DNA of 64,000 nucleotides from Microbacterium salsuginis (GCF_012524205.1 NZ_JABACI010000005.1:372001-436000); one strand, 5' to 3'; positions 7,968 to 17,147 are shown, counted from the first letter of the stretch. Numbers and translations are program-made. Notes: a model not told the origin generated them from the sequence alone.

Positions 7968-8894
7968 GTGCCCGACAAGCCCTCTGCCGAGATCACGATC
8001 GACAGCCCACTCATCCGCCGACTGCTCGCATCGCAGGCGCAGCATGCGGTCCCGGATGCCGCGAGCCTTCCTCTCGAGAAGGTCGCCGAGGGATGGGACA
8101 GCGAGGTCTGGCGACTGGGTCACGCGCTGGCCGTACGGCTCCCTCGTCGCGAACTCGCCGCCCCGCTCGTGCGGAACGAGCAGCTCGTGCTGCCGGACAT
8201 CGCACACCGCCTGCGCCCGCTCGGCGTCGGGGTGCCGGAGCCCGTGGTCGCCGGCACGTCCGGGTCAGGCTTCCCGTGGGCGTGGTCGATCGTCCCGTGG
8301 ATCGAGGGCGAGCGCGGCCTCGATGTGGCGCGCGACGAGCGCAGTGCGTGGGCGGATCGGATGGCCGGCGCCCTTCGCGCCCTGCACGTCGCCGCGCCAG
8401 AAGGATTCCCCGTCAATCCGGTCCGCGGCCGCCCGCTGGCCACGCGTGACGCGGCCGTCACGCAGCGCCTTGACGCGCTCATCGCCGCCGGCACGCTGGA
8501 CGCCGCCTCCGCCGACGGGCTGCGCGCCATCTGGAAGGCCGGGCTCGGGACGCCCGAATGGGGCCGGCCGCCGGTGTGGATCCATGGCGACCTGCACCCG
8601 GGCAACATCGTGGCGCACAGCGGGATGCTCACCGGGATCATCGACTTCGGCGATGTCACCGCCGGCGATCCCGCCTATGACCTCGCCATCGCCTGGCTCG
8701 CGTTCAACCCGGAGGGCCGCGCCCGGTTCGTCACGGCGACCGGCTCCGGCTACGACGCCGCCACGTGGCGCCGCGCGCACGCGTGGGCAGCCGCCGTCGC
8801 CCTCACGCTCCTGACCCACAGCGACGACAATCCCGACTACTTCCAGTTGGGGCGGGATGCCGCCACCGAAGTGCTCTCTCACGCGCCGAGCTGA
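7968..8894 (+). CDS. aminoglycoside/macrolide phosphotransferase-fold kinase
   Basis: Protein-kinase-like (APH fold) phosphotransferase of 308 residues. The catalytic loop WIHGDLHPGNIV is at about 204-215 and the metal-binding IIDFGDVTAGDPAYD at about 224-238. The family includes aminoglycoside and macrolide kinases as well as many housekeeping kinases, so resistance cannot be claimed. The closest feel is to macrolide 2'-phosphotransferase-like proteins. The GTG start is supported by a leaderless -10 box. It is divergent from fruR and ends at a strong hairpin. Confidence 0.85.
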   Translation: MPDKPSAEITIDSPLIRRLLASQAQHAVPDAASLPLEKVAEGWDSEVWRLGHALAVRLPRRELAAPLVRNEQLVLPDIAHRLRPLGVGVPEPVVAGTSGSGFPWAWSIVPWIEGERGLDVARDERSAWADRMAGALRALHVAAPEGFPVNPVRGRPLATRDAAVTQRLDALIAAGTLDAASADGLRAIWKAGLGTPEWGRPPVWIHGDLHPGNIVAHSGMLTGIIDFGDVTAGDPAYDLAIAWLAFNPEGRARFVTATGSGYDAATWRRAHAWAAAVALTLLTHSDDNPDYFQLGRDAATEVLSHAPS

Positions 8895-8925
8895 AGGATC
8901 GACCGCAACGGCGTGGGCACAAAGC

Positions 8926-8952
8926 AAAACCCCCGGTCTGACCGGGGGTTTT
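8926..8952. terminator. bidirectional rho-independent terminator
   Basis: A perfect 12-bp stem with loop CTG is flanked by A4 on one side and T4 on the other, a classic terminator in both directions. It ends the kinase gene on the plus strand and the tRNA-Gln (and gltX) transcript on the minus strand. Confidence 0.88.
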
Positions 8953-8959
8953 CGTCTTG

Positions 8960-9031
8960 CTGGGGTACCTGGACTCGAACCAAGAACAACGGTACCAGAA
9001 ACCGCCGTGTTGCCAATTACACCATACCCCA
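8960..9031 (-). tRNA. tRNA-Gln (anticodon CTG)
   Basis: A 72-base cloverleaf on the minus strand. The acceptor stem is TGGGGTA paired with TACCCCA, the discriminator is G, and the anticodon loop TTCTGGT gives CTG for CAG codons. The T arm contains GGTTCGAGTCC. CCA is not encoded. It lies 69 bases downstream of gltX on the same strand. Confidence 0.95.
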
Positions 9032-9100
9032 AGGCTGTCAGCCGAAGCCGTGCCGAGGATCAAGTCTACGCGACCGCGGCACGTGTTCCAAACCGAGCAG

Positions 9101-10630
9101 TCAGCCGCGCGCGTCGACGAGCAGCCCGAGTCGACGGATCGTCTCGGGCTTACCGAGCAGCTCCATCGACTCGAACAGCGGCGGTGAGACCCGCCGGCCG
9201 CTGAGGGCGACGCGCAGCGGCCCATATGCGATGCGCGGCTTCAGTCCGAGTCCGCCGTCTTCGACGGGCGACACGAGCGCCGAAGCCAGCGCCTCTTGCA
9301 CCGCAGCCGTCGTGAACTCCGACTCGGGCACGAGTTCCAGCGCCGAGACCGAGGCCACGAGGACCTCGCCGGCGTTGGCGGGCAGGGACGCCAGGGCATC
9401 GTCCTGGTAGGTCACCGTGTCGGTGAACAGGAAGCCGAGCAGCCCCGGCGCGTCACCGAGCAGCTGCATGCGCTCCTGGACGAGGGGCGCCGCCGCGGCG
9501 AGCGTCGCCAGCTGTGCCGGCGTCGGCGGGTCGGAGACGACGCCCGCCGCCGCGAGGTAGGGCACCAGACGTGCCGCGAAGTCGGCGGCCTCCAGCATCC
9601 GGATGTGGTCGCCGTTGATCGACTCGGCCTTCTTCTGGTCGAACCGGGCGGGGTTGGGGTTGACGTCGGCGATGTCGAACGCCGCCACGAGCTCATCGAG
9701 CGAGAACACGTCGCGGTCGGGCCCGATCGACCAGCCGAGGAGGGCGAGGTAGTTCAGCAAGCCCTCGTGGATGAAGCCCTTCTCGCGCTGCAGGAAGAGG
9801 TCGGCCTTCGGGTCGCGCTTCGAGAGCTTCTTGTTGCCCTCCTCCCCCAGCACGAGCGGCATGTGCGCGAAGCGCGGGATGAAGGTGGTCACACCGGCGT
9901 CGACGAGCGCGCGGTACAGGGCCAGCTGCCGCGCGGTCGAGGGCATGAGATCCTCGCCGCGGATGACATGGGTGATACCCATGAGCGCGTCGTCGACGGG
10001 GTTCACGAAGGGGTACAGCGGCACGCCGCCGGCTCGCACGAGGACGAAGTCGGGGAACGAGCCGGCCGGGAAGGTCACCTCACCGCGGATCAGGTCCACG
10101 TAGGTGAGATCCTCGTCGGGCACGCGCAGGCGCCACGCCGGCTCGCGGCCCTCGGCGCGGAACGCCGCCCGCTGCTCGTCTGTCAGGTCGCGGTCGTAGT
10201 TGTCGTAGCCGAGTTGCTTCGCCCGGCCGTTGGCCTCGTTGCGCGCATCGATCTCATCGGCGGTGGAGTAGCTCTCGTAGACCGCGCCGGCCTCGACGAG
10301 CTTCGCCAGGACCTCGCGGTAGATGTCGTGCCGCTCGGACTGCCGGTACGGAGCATGCGGGCCGCCGACCTCCACACCCTCGTCCCAGTCGATCTTGAGC
10401 CAGCGCAGCGCTTCGAGCAGCTGCAGGTAGCTCTCCTCGCTGTCGCGCGCCGCGTCGGTGTCCTCGATACGGAAGATCAGCTTGCCGCCCTGATTGCGCG
10501 CATACGCCCAGTTGAAGAGCACGGTGCGGATGAGTCCGACGTGCGGCAGTCCGGTGGGCGACGGGCAGAACCGCACGCGCACATCGGCGCCGGTCGCGGT
10601 CGTGGTGCGGGGATCAGGCGAAGAAGGCAT
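9101..10630 (-). CDS. gltX: glutamyl-tRNA synthetase
   Basis: Class I aminoacyl-tRNA synthetase of 509 residues that charges tRNA-Glu. In bacteria that lack glutaminyl-tRNA synthetase it also mischarges tRNA-Gln for later amidation. The HIGH-type motif is PSPTGLPHVG near residues 24-33, and the KMSKS-type motif is KKLSKRD in the middle of the protein. ATG 10630 fits the family's usual N-terminus; readings that begin further upstream enter the LysR gene. Unusually, the next gene on the strand is tRNA-Gln. Length matches the family. Confidence 0.97.
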   Translation of the reverse strand: MPSSPDPRTTTATGADVRVRFCPSPTGLPHVGLIRTVLFNWAYARNQGGKLIFRIEDTDAARDSEESYLQLLEALRWLKIDWDEGVEVGGPHAPYRQSERHDIYREVLAKLVEAGAVYESYSTADEIDARNEANGRAKQLGYDNYDRDLTDEQRAAFRAEGREPAWRLRVPDEDLTYVDLIRGEVTFPAGSFPDFVLVRAGGVPLYPFVNPVDDALMGITHVIRGEDLMPSTARQLALYRALVDAGVTTFIPRFAHMPLVLGEEGNKKLSKRDPKADLFLQREKGFIHEGLLNYLALLGWSIGPDRDVFSLDELVAAFDIADVNPNPARFDQKKAESINGDHIRMLEAADFAARLVPYLAAAGVVSDPPTPAQLATLAAAAPLVQERMQLLGDAPGLLGFLFTDTVTYQDDALASLPANAGEVLVASVSALELVPESEFTTAAVQEALASALVSPVEDGGLGLKPRIAYGPLRVALSGRRVSPPLFESMELLGKPETIRRLGLLVDARG

Positions 10631-10641
10631 CGCCACCCAGT

Positions 10642-11625
10642 CTAGTTGCGGGTCGCCGGGCCCTCCGGGTCGCGCAGACCGGCCGGGTCGACCAGCCGCG
10701 ACAGCGCCGCGAGCGTCGCACGCACCGCCGGCACACGGTCGGCACCGCGCGCCGTCACCGCGTGGATCGTGCGCTGCTCGCCTGCCGGCAGCGGCACCAC
10801 GGACACCCCCGGCAGCTGTGGGAAGGACTCCACCGCCATCCGCGGAAGCGTCGCGACGCCGATGCCCTGGGCGACCAGCCCTTCGACGGCGACGAAGTTG
10901 TCGGTCTCGAAGGCGATCCGCGGTGAGAATCCCGCTCTTCCGCACAGCTCGAGCAGGTGGCCACGACAGCGGGGACACCCCGCGATCCACTCCTCGCCGG
11001 CCAGCGTCGCCACGTCGATGAGGTCGCTGCCGGCGGCGGCGTGCGAGGCGGGCAGCACAGCGAGAAGGTCGTCCGTGCCGAGGGCGCGGACGGCCAGTCC
11101 ACGGGCGCTCGAACCGTGCGGGTCCTCTCGGTCACCCGGGTAGCTGAAAGTGAGCGCGATGTCGGTGCGGTCCTCTCTGACCGCCTGAACCGCCTCCGGC
11201 GGCTCGGCCTCGACGTAGGTCAACGAGATCCCCGGATGCTTCCGCGCGAGGTCGGCGAGGAGCCTCGGCACGACGGTGGGCGAGGCCGAGGGGAACGCCA
11301 CGAGACGCACGCGCGCGACACGCAGGCCCCGCAGCTCCGCGAGCTCGCCGGCCGCAGCGTCGAGGGCCGTCGTGACGGCAGCCGCGTGATGGGCCAGAAC
11401 GCGTCCGGCTTCGGTGAGACGCACACCGCGCCCCACCCGCTCCAGGAGCGCGACGCCGAGACGCCCTTCCAGACGACGCACCATCTGGCTGACCGCGGGC
11501 TGACTGTAACCGAGCTGCGCGGCTGCGCCGGTGATCGAACCGGTGTCGGCAACGGCCTTCACGATGCGGAGCTCGCGGGCGTCGAAGCCAGGGTCAGCGT
11601 CCTCACCGGCACGGATGTCGCTCAT
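10642..11625 (-). CDS. LysR-family transcriptional regulator
   Basis: LysR-type regulator of 327 residues. The winged helix-turn-helix is at about 18-75 (GSITGAAAQLGYSQPAVSQMVRRLE) in outline, with the effector-binding fold beyond residue 95. A CPRCRGH cluster around residue 205 is unusual and could sense redox state or metal. The ATG at 11625 sits six bases after TATGAT, supporting leaderless translation from here; ATG 11649 and 11658 lie upstream but within the promoter. It is divergent from the aminotransferase at 11708, its probable target. The gltX start follows 11 bases after its stop. Confidence 0.88.
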   Translation of the reverse strand: MSDIRAGEDADPGFDARELRIVKAVADTGSITGAAAQLGYSQPAVSQMVRRLEGRLGVALLERVGRGVRLTEAGRVLAHHAAAVTTALDAAAGELAELRGLRVARVRLVAFPSASPTVVPRLLADLARKHPGISLTYVEAEPPEAVQAVREDRTDIALTFSYPGDREDPHGSSARGLAVRALGTDDLLAVLPASHAAAGSDLIDVATLAGEEWIAGCPRCRGHLLELCGRAGFSPRIAFETDNFVAVEGLVAQGIGVATLPRMAVESFPQLPGVSVVPLPAGEQRTIHAVTARGADRVPAVRATLAALSRLVDPAGLRDPEGPATRN

Positions 11626-11631
11626 CCGCAA

Positions 11632-11662
11632 ATCATAAGCGTCTGTCATATGAGTCAAGCGT
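11632..11662 (-). promoter_or_regulatory. LysR promoter and paired AAGCGT repeats
   Basis: On the minus strand TTGACT (11653-11658) and TATGAT (11632-11637) are 15 bases apart and lead into the LysR start. On the plus strand AAGCGT occurs at 11637-11642 and 11657-11662, 20 bases apart, about two helical turns. This is a candidate site for autoregulation and for control of the divergent aminotransferase. Confidence 0.45.
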
Positions 11663-11707
11663 TACCTGCCGTAGACGCGAGGTATCGGTCGGGCGCAGGC
11701 TGAACCC

Positions 11708-12778
11708 ATGCCACTCGCCGCTTCACCGTCGCTGTCGCCGTCGCAGGCGCGGTCAGCCTTCGCCGCCGGCGCCGGCTACCTCGCCGCCTGCACCGTGGGT
11801 CTCCCCAGCCGCGCAACGGTCGCAGCGGTCACCGCCGACCTCGAGGCGGCTGCGGCCGGACGACCGGACATCGCCGCGTACTCCGCTGCCGTGGAACGAT
11901 CCCGGGCGCTCTTCGCATCGCTGGTCGGCATCGCGGCCGATCGGGTCGCGATCGGCTCGCAGGCCTCCGCGTCGGCGGCACTCGTCGCGGCAGCTCTCCC
12001 CGATGGCGCCGAGGTGCTCGTGCCGGACGGCGAGTTCTCATCGATCGTGCTGCCGTTCGTGCACGCCGGACGCGGAATCCGGGTGCGCACGGCACCCCTC
12101 CATACCCTCGCAGAGGCGGTCGACGCGCGCACCAGCCTGGTGGCGTTCTCGATCGTGCAGTCCGCGACCGGCGACGTGGCCGACGCCGACGCCATCGCCG
12201 CCGCTGCCGCCGAACACGGGGCGATGACCCTGTGCGATGCGACCCAGGCCGTCGGGTGGCTGCCGGTGGAGGCATCCCGTTTCGACGCGGTCATCTGCCA
12301 CGCCTACAAGTGGCTGTGCGCGCCGCGCGGCGTGTCGTTCCTGACGGTGTCGGGCCGGCTCGCCGCGGTGATGCCGCCGCGTCTGGCCGGCTGGTACGCC
12401 GGGGACGACCCGTGGGCGTCGTGCTACGGCGGAGAAAGCCGGCTCGCCGGCGATGCGCGGCGGTTCGACGTGTCGCCGGCGTGGCAGGCGTTCGTCGGGG
12501 CGGCGCCCGCTCTCGAGCTCTTCGCCTCTCTCGACGCCGCCGCGTTGTACGCGCACACGACCGGACTGGCTGCCGCCTTCGGCAGCCGCATGGGGATGCC
12601 GCAGTCCGAGCGGGCTTCGGCCATCGTGACGTGGAGCGATCCCGGCGGCGACGACCTCGCCCGGCTCACCGGCGCGGGGATCGTGGCATCCGGCCGAGCC
12701 GGCCGCGCGCGCGTCGCGTTCCACGTGTTCAACGACGAGTCCGACGTCGAGCGGGCGATCGCCGCCCTGGGTCGCTGA
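11708..12778 (+). CDS. class V aminotransferase-fold PLP enzyme
   Basis: Pyridoxal-phosphate enzyme of the class V aminotransferase/cysteine desulfurase superfamily, 356 residues. The cofactor lysine is in HAYKWLCAPRG (about 197-207), and the aspartate that contacts the pyridine nitrogen is in LCDATQAVGW (about 176-185). The desulfurase active-site cysteine loop is not evident, so a kynureninase-like or transaminase activity is more likely; the substrate is unknown. The divergent LysR gene probably regulates it. It converges on a transporter gene; a 6-bp hairpin at 12793-12811 lies between them. Confidence 0.8.
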   Translation: MPLAASPSLSPSQARSAFAAGAGYLAACTVGLPSRATVAAVTADLEAAAAGRPDIAAYSAAVERSRALFASLVGIAADRVAIGSQASASAALVAAALPDGAEVLVPDGEFSSIVLPFVHAGRGIRVRTAPLHTLAEAVDARTSLVAFSIVQSATGDVADADAIAAAAAEHGAMTLCDATQAVGWLPVEASRFDAVICHAYKWLCAPRGVSFLTVSGRLAAVMPPRLAGWYAGDDPWASCYGGESRLAGDARRFDVSPAWQAFVGAAPALELFASLDAAALYAHTTGLAAAFGSRMGMPQSERASAIVTWSDPGGDDLARLTGAGIVASGRAGRARVAFHVFNDESDVERAIAALGR

Positions 12779-12804
12779 CCTCGCCGAGTCGTGGGCTGGA
12801 CCGC

Positions 12805-14100
12805 TCAGCCCGTGGGCGTCGCGCGGGCCGCGACACGCATCCCCAGGGGCGACAGCAGCAGACTCGAGACGACGAGCACCCCGACCACCAGCGCGAGCCC
12901 GCCATAGCCGATCCAGCCCAGCACGAGGCCGGCGAGGATGGCTCCGCCGGCACCGACGATGCTCATGGCGAAGTCGCTGAACCCCTGCCGGCGGGTGCGA
13001 CGCTCTTCGGACGATGCCTCGGTCAGCAGTGTCGAGCCCGCGACCGTGGACGCGCTCCAGCCGAGGCCCAGCAGGATGAGCGCGACCGTGACGGCGACGG
13101 TCGACTCCGACCCGAAAGACGCGGTGAGCAGTGCTGCGGCCAGCAATGCCTGACCGACGAGGATCGTCGGCACGCGCCCGACCCGGTCGGACAGGATGCC
13201 GAACACCGGCGACAACGCGTACATCCCCGCGATGTGCAGACTGAGCGTGAGACCGATGATGGCCAGGGATGCGCCGTGATGCAGAAGGTGCACCGGCGTC
13301 ATCGCCATGACCGACACCATCGTGCCGTGCGCGGCGGCGATCGCGAAGATGGCGTAGCGCGCGGCGATGGGACTGTCGGGCTTGACGAATGCGGTGGCCG
13401 TCTTGGGCGCCGCGGCGACGACGCGCTGCGCCAGGAGCAGTGGATCAGGCCGGAGCGTCGTGAGATACACCGCGATCGCGATCAGCTGCGCGACGACGGT
13501 GAACAGATATGGTCCGGTCAGCGGCGGCATGCCCACCGCGTCGCCGATGAGCTCGCCCGGACCGGTGAGGTTCGGGCCCAGCACTGCTCCGACGGTCGTC
13601 GCCCACACCACGATCGACAGGTCACGTCCACGTGTCGCGTCGGTCGCCAAGTCGGCGGCGGCGAAGCGCGACTGCAGGTTGGCCGCTTGCCCCGCGCCGA
13701 CGAGGAGGAACGAGCCGAGCAGCAGCGGGAACGAGTCCGCCGCCACCGCCACCACGACGAGCACGACGCCCACGAGGGCGATCGCCATACCGACGGTCAG
13801 CGACAGACGGCGCCCGCGTGCGCGTGCGAGGCGCGCCAGCGGAACCGCCGTGACCGCCGTGCCGAGGGTGACGGCGGCGGCGGCGAGCCCGGAGAACGCC
13901 TCGTCGCCCGAGAGCTCCGCCGCCAGCACGGCGCCGAGCGAGAGAGTCGCCCCGAAGGCCAGACCGCCGAGCACCTGGCCGAGCGAGAGCGTCCAGACGG
14001 TCCGCCGCTGGACCCGCGCGACCTCGGCGGGGCTGACGCTGTGATCGGTGACGTCGGCGCCCGCGGCGTCGGTGGCGGCATCCGGACTGATCCCGCTCAT
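12805..14100 (-). CDS. MFS transporter, 12-helix
   Basis: Major facilitator superfamily transporter of 431 residues with twelve predicted membrane helices. The cytoplasmic-loop motif between helices is recognisable in the second half as GILSDRVGRVPTILVG (about 285-300) and in the first as LARARGRRLSLTVG (about 92-105). The N-terminus is a 35-residue acidic tail. Substrate is unknown; an efflux role is likely from the general fold. It is the last of three close genes (ilvE, FAH protein, this one), starting eight bases after the FAH stop. Confidence 0.85.
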   Translation of the reverse strand: MSGISPDAATDAAGADVTDHSVSPAEVARVQRRTVWTLSLGQVLGGLAFGATLSLGAVLAAELSGDEAFSGLAAAAVTLGTAVTAVPLARLARARGRRLSLTVGMAIALVGVVLVVVAVAADSFPLLLGSFLLVGAGQAANLQSRFAAADLATDATRGRDLSIVVWATTVGAVLGPNLTGPGELIGDAVGMPPLTGPYLFTVVAQLIAIAVYLTTLRPDPLLLAQRVVAAAPKTATAFVKPDSPIAARYAIFAIAAAHGTMVSVMAMTPVHLLHHGASLAIIGLTLSLHIAGMYALSPVFGILSDRVGRVPTILVGQALLAAALLTASFGSESTVAVTVALILLGLGWSASTVAGSTLLTEASSEERRTRRQGFSDFAMSIVGAGGAILAGLVLGWIGYGGLALVVGVLVVSSLLLSPLGMRVAARATPTG

Positions 14101-14108
14101 CGGCGGCC

Positions 14109-14876
14109 TCAGGCGTTCCGGGCGGTGTTGCGCAGGATGCCGAGACCGCTGATCTCGACTTCCACCACGTCACCGGCCACGATCTGGCCGACGCCCGCGG
14201 GAGTACCGGTGAGGATGACATCCCCGGGAAGGAGCGTGAAGGCCGCCGAGGCGTAGGAGACGACGTCGGCGAGGGAGAAGATCATGTCGCTGATCGGCCC
14301 CTGCTGGCGCACCTCGCCGTTCAGTCGCGTCGTCAGCACCGCGCTGCCGTTCGGGTCGAAGTCGGTCTCGATCGCGGGGCCGAGCGGACACGACGTGTCG
14401 AACCCCTTGGCCCGGGCCCATTGCCCGTCCGACTTCTGCCAGTCGCGCGCGGTGACGTCGTTGGCGATCGTGTAGCCGAAGACGTAGTCGAGTGCGTTCT
14501 CGGCAGTGACGTTCTTGGCGATCCTGCCGATGACGGCGGCCAGCTCGCCCTCGAAGCTCACGAACTCCGACCCGCGAGGCAGCGCGATGGCGTCCCCCGG
14601 CCCGACGACGGACGTGTTCGGCTTGAAGAAGAGCATCGGCGCCTCGGGGACGTCGTTGCCCAGCTCCGCCGCGTGATCGCGGTAATTGCGGCCCACGCAC
14701 ACCACCTTGGACCGCGGGATGACCGGTGCCAGCAGCGCGACGTCCGCGAGCGGCACGCGCTCCCCCGTCGTCTCGTACCCGGCGAACATCGGGTCGCCGG
14801 CGAGAACGACCAGCTCACCTTCGTCGACGATCCCGAATCTGATGGCGTCGTTGTGACTGAAGCGCGCGATCCTCAC
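14109..14876 (-). CDS. fumarylacetoacetate hydrolase family protein
   Basis: FAH-superfamily enzyme of 255 residues. Members act as 2-hydroxyhepta-diene-dioate isomerases, acylpyruvases or oxaloacetate decarboxylases. The short N-terminal segment and the catalytic core with VCVGRNYRDHAAELG (about 60-74), the metal-binding FEGELAAVIG (about 104-113) and YTIANDVTARDWQ (about 135-147) are all present. GTG 14876 follows ilvE by only nine bases with an AAGG site, so it is co-translated with ilvE. The exact substrate cannot be assigned. Confidence 0.9.
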   Translation of the reverse strand: MRIARFSHNDAIRFGIVDEGELVVLAGDPMFAGYETTGERVPLADVALLAPVIPRSKVVCVGRNYRDHAAELGNDVPEAPMLFFKPNTSVVGPGDAIALPRGSEFVSFEGELAAVIGRIAKNVTAENALDYVFGYTIANDVTARDWQKSDGQWARAKGFDTSCPLGPAIETDFDPNGSAVLTTRLNGEVRQQGPISDMIFSLADVVSYASAAFTLLPGDVILTGTPAGVGQIVAGDVVEVEISGLGILRNTARNA

Positions 14877-14885
14877 CCGATGACC

Positions 14886-15992
14886 TTATCCGTCGAGGCG
14901 GACAAGCCAGCCGTGCTTGTCTTCGCGACGGCCGTACTGGATGTCGGTGAGCTCCTCGCGCAGCGAGAGCGCGAGATCGCCGGTCGGCTGCTCGTCGACG
15001 AAATCCTTGCCCTTGAGCAGCCCGATGGGGGTGACGACGGCGGCGGTGCCGCACGCGAAGACCTCGACGATGTCACCGGATGCCACGCCCTGGCGCCATT
15101 CGTCGAACGAGACCGCGCGGCCCTCGACCTTGTGCCCGCGATCGGCGGCCAGCTGCAGGATCGAATCGCGCGTGATGCCCTCGAGGATCGAGTCGGACTG
15201 CGGGGTCACGAGTGTGCCGTCCTTGTAGACGAACACGACGTTCATGCCACCGAGCTCCTCGACGTTGCGGTCCTGATCGAGGAAGACGACCTGGTCGCAT
15301 TCGTTCTCGTACGCCTCGGACTGCGGCAGCAGGCTCGCGGCGTAGTTGCCGCCTGTCTTCGCTGCTCCGGTGCCGCCCTTGCCCGCGCGCGCGTAATCCT
15401 CGCTGAGCCAGATCGAGACGGGCTTGACGCCCCCCTTGAAGTAGGCGCCGGCGGGCGAGGCGATGACGTAGTACCCCACCTTGTGCGCCGGACGCACGCC
15501 GAGGAACGCCTCTTTGGCGAACATGAAGGGGCGCAGGTAGAGGCTCTGATCGGCGCCGGTCGGCACCCAGTCGCCGTCCACGGCGATGAGCTCGCGCAGT
15601 GACTGGATGAAGTAGGTCACCGGCAGCTCGGGCAGCGCCAGCCGGCGCGCCGACCGCTGCATGCGCCGACCGTTCTGGTCGGGCCGGAACGTGTGGATCG
15701 ACCCGTCCGCGTGCCGGTAGGCCTTGATGCCCTCGAAGATCTCCTGGCCGTAGTGCAGGACCGCCGCGGCGGGATCCAGCGACAGCGGACCGTAAGGCTG
15801 CACACGCGGACGATGCCAACCGCCGCCGACCGACCAGCAGATGTCGACCATGTGGTCGGTGAAGCTCGTGCCGAAGCCGGGATTGGCGAGGATCTCGTCG
15901 CGCTGCGCGGGCGTCTTCGCCTGGAGGTTGCGGTTGACGGTGAACTCGAGCGGAGCGAGTCCGGTGTCGGGATCGGAGTCGATGAGGGTCAT
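14886..15992 (-). CDS. ilvE: branched-chain amino acid aminotransferase
   Basis: Class IV PLP aminotransferase of 368 residues that performs the last step of valine, leucine and isoleucine synthesis, transferring the amino group from glutamate. The Schiff-base lysine lies in AAKTGGNYAASL (near 205-216), and the class IV signature near residue 315 reads EVFACGTAAVVTPIGLL. It is the long (type II) form seen in actinobacteria. It stands 65 bases downstream of leuB, so two steps of branched-chain synthesis are adjacent here while ilvBNCD lie 15 kb away. Confidence 0.96.
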   Translation of the reverse strand: MTLIDSDPDTGLAPLEFTVNRNLQAKTPAQRDEILANPGFGTSFTDHMVDICWSVGGGWHRPRVQPYGPLSLDPAAAVLHYGQEIFEGIKAYRHADGSIHTFRPDQNGRRMQRSARRLALPELPVTYFIQSLRELIAVDGDWVPTGADQSLYLRPFMFAKEAFLGVRPAHKVGYYVIASPAGAYFKGGVKPVSIWLSEDYARAGKGGTGAAKTGGNYAASLLPQSEAYENECDQVVFLDQDRNVEELGGMNVVFVYKDGTLVTPQSDSILEGITRDSILQLAADRGHKVEGRAVSFDEWRQGVASGDIVEVFACGTAAVVTPIGLLKGKDFVDEQPTGDLALSLREELTDIQYGRREDKHGWLVRLDG

Positions 15993-16057
15993 GACGTACC
16001 TGTGCTTTCGTGCGGATGTCCCGCGGCTCGGTGCGGCGCTTGCCTGTGGCTTCCAGG

Positions 16058-17140
16058 TTACGCCTGGAGGCGTGCGACGATGGCGTCGCCGATCTGCGCC
16101 GTGGTGCGAGGTGCGCCGCCCCGGCCCGCGAGATCGTCCTCGACGGCGGTGGTGACGCGCCGTGCTTCGTCCGTGAGCCCGAGGTGATCGAGCAGCAGGG
16201 CGACGGAGAGGATCGCGGCCGTGGGGTCGGCCTTCTGCTGACCCGCGATGTCGGGCGCCGAACCGTGCACGGGCTCGAACATCGAGGGGAACGTGCCGTC
16301 GGGGTTGATGTTGCCCGAAGCGGCGAGGCCGATGCCACCGGTGACGGCGCCTGCCAGGTCCGTGAGGATGTCACCGAAGAGGTTGTCGGTGACGATCACG
16401 TCGAATCGGCCCGGGTTCGTGACCAGATAGATGGTGGCCGCGTCGACGTGGACATAGTCTACGGCGACATCGGGGTGCTCTCGCGCCACATCGTCGACGA
16501 GGCGCTTCCAGATTCCCCCCGCGTGCACGAGGACATTCGTCTTGTGCACGAGGGTCACGCGCTTCGACCGGCGCTCAGCGAGGTCGAACGCGTAGCGCAC
16601 CACCCGCTCGACGCCGAAGGCGGTGTTCACCGAGGTCTCGTTCGCGACCTCGTGCGGGGTCCCGGTCCGGATGGAGCCGCCGTTGCCGACATACGGCCCC
16701 TCGGTACCCTCGCGCACCACCACGAAGTCGATGTCACCTGGTTCGGCGAGCGGGCCCGGGACGCCCGGATACAGCTTCGACGGTCGCAGGTTGACGTAGT
16801 GGTCGAGTTCGAACCGCAGCTTCAGCAGCAGTCCGCGCTCGATGTTGGCGTTCTTCAGCCGAGGATCGCCGGGCACTCCGCCGACCGCGCCGAGCAGGAT
16901 CGCGTCCTGCTCCTTGATCGCTTCGAGGTCGGTCTCGGTGAGCGTCTCGCCCGTCTCGAGGAACCGCGATGCTCCCAGCGAGAACCGGCTCTTGTCGAAA
17001 CGGATGCCGCTGCCCGCGGTCACCGCATCCAGCACCTTCTCGGCCTCGGCGACCACCTCGGGTCCGATGCCGTCACCGGGGATGACGGCGAGCTTCACGG
17101 GCCTGGTTTCGTGCGGACGCGACGGTGCTGGGGACGACAT
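16058..17140 (-). CDS. leuB: 3-isopropylmalate dehydrogenase
   Basis: NAD-dependent beta-decarboxylating dehydrogenase of leucine synthesis, 360 residues, converting 3-isopropylmalate to 2-oxoisocaproate. The sequence shows GDGIGPEVVAEAEKVL (about 20-35), the substrate-binding arginines in LRFELDHYVNLRPSKLYPG (about 98-116), and the metal-binding DVIVTDNLFGDILTDLAG region (about 245-262). ATG 17140 has AGGAG upstream, lying just past the stop of the drug-exporter gene (7 bases). It is followed by ilvE. Confidence 0.96.
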   Translation of the reverse strand: MSSPAPSRPHETRPVKLAVIPGDGIGPEVVAEAEKVLDAVTAGSGIRFDKSRFSLGASRFLETGETLTETDLEAIKEQDAILLGAVGGVPGDPRLKNANIERGLLLKLRFELDHYVNLRPSKLYPGVPGPLAEPGDIDFVVVREGTEGPYVGNGGSIRTGTPHEVANETSVNTAFGVERVVRYAFDLAERRSKRVTLVHKTNVLVHAGGIWKRLVDDVAREHPDVAVDYVHVDAATIYLVTNPGRFDVIVTDNLFGDILTDLAGAVTGGIGLAASGNINPDGTFPSMFEPVHGSAPDIAGQQKADPTAAILSVALLLDHLGLTDEARRVTTAVEDDLAGRGGAPRTTAQIGDAIVARLQA

Positions 17141-17147
17141 GGGGCTC

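Noticed and set aside
7968..8894. Antibiotic resistance gene call for the two APH-fold proteins (also 53982-54866)
   Set aside because: The fold is shared with many non-resistance kinases. Nothing in the context (mobile elements, resistance neighbours) supports resistance.
12793..12811. Terminator between the aminotransferase and transporter genes
   Set aside because: The stem is only 6 bp, lacks a T tract and overlaps the transporter stop codon, so the evidence is too weak for a separate call.
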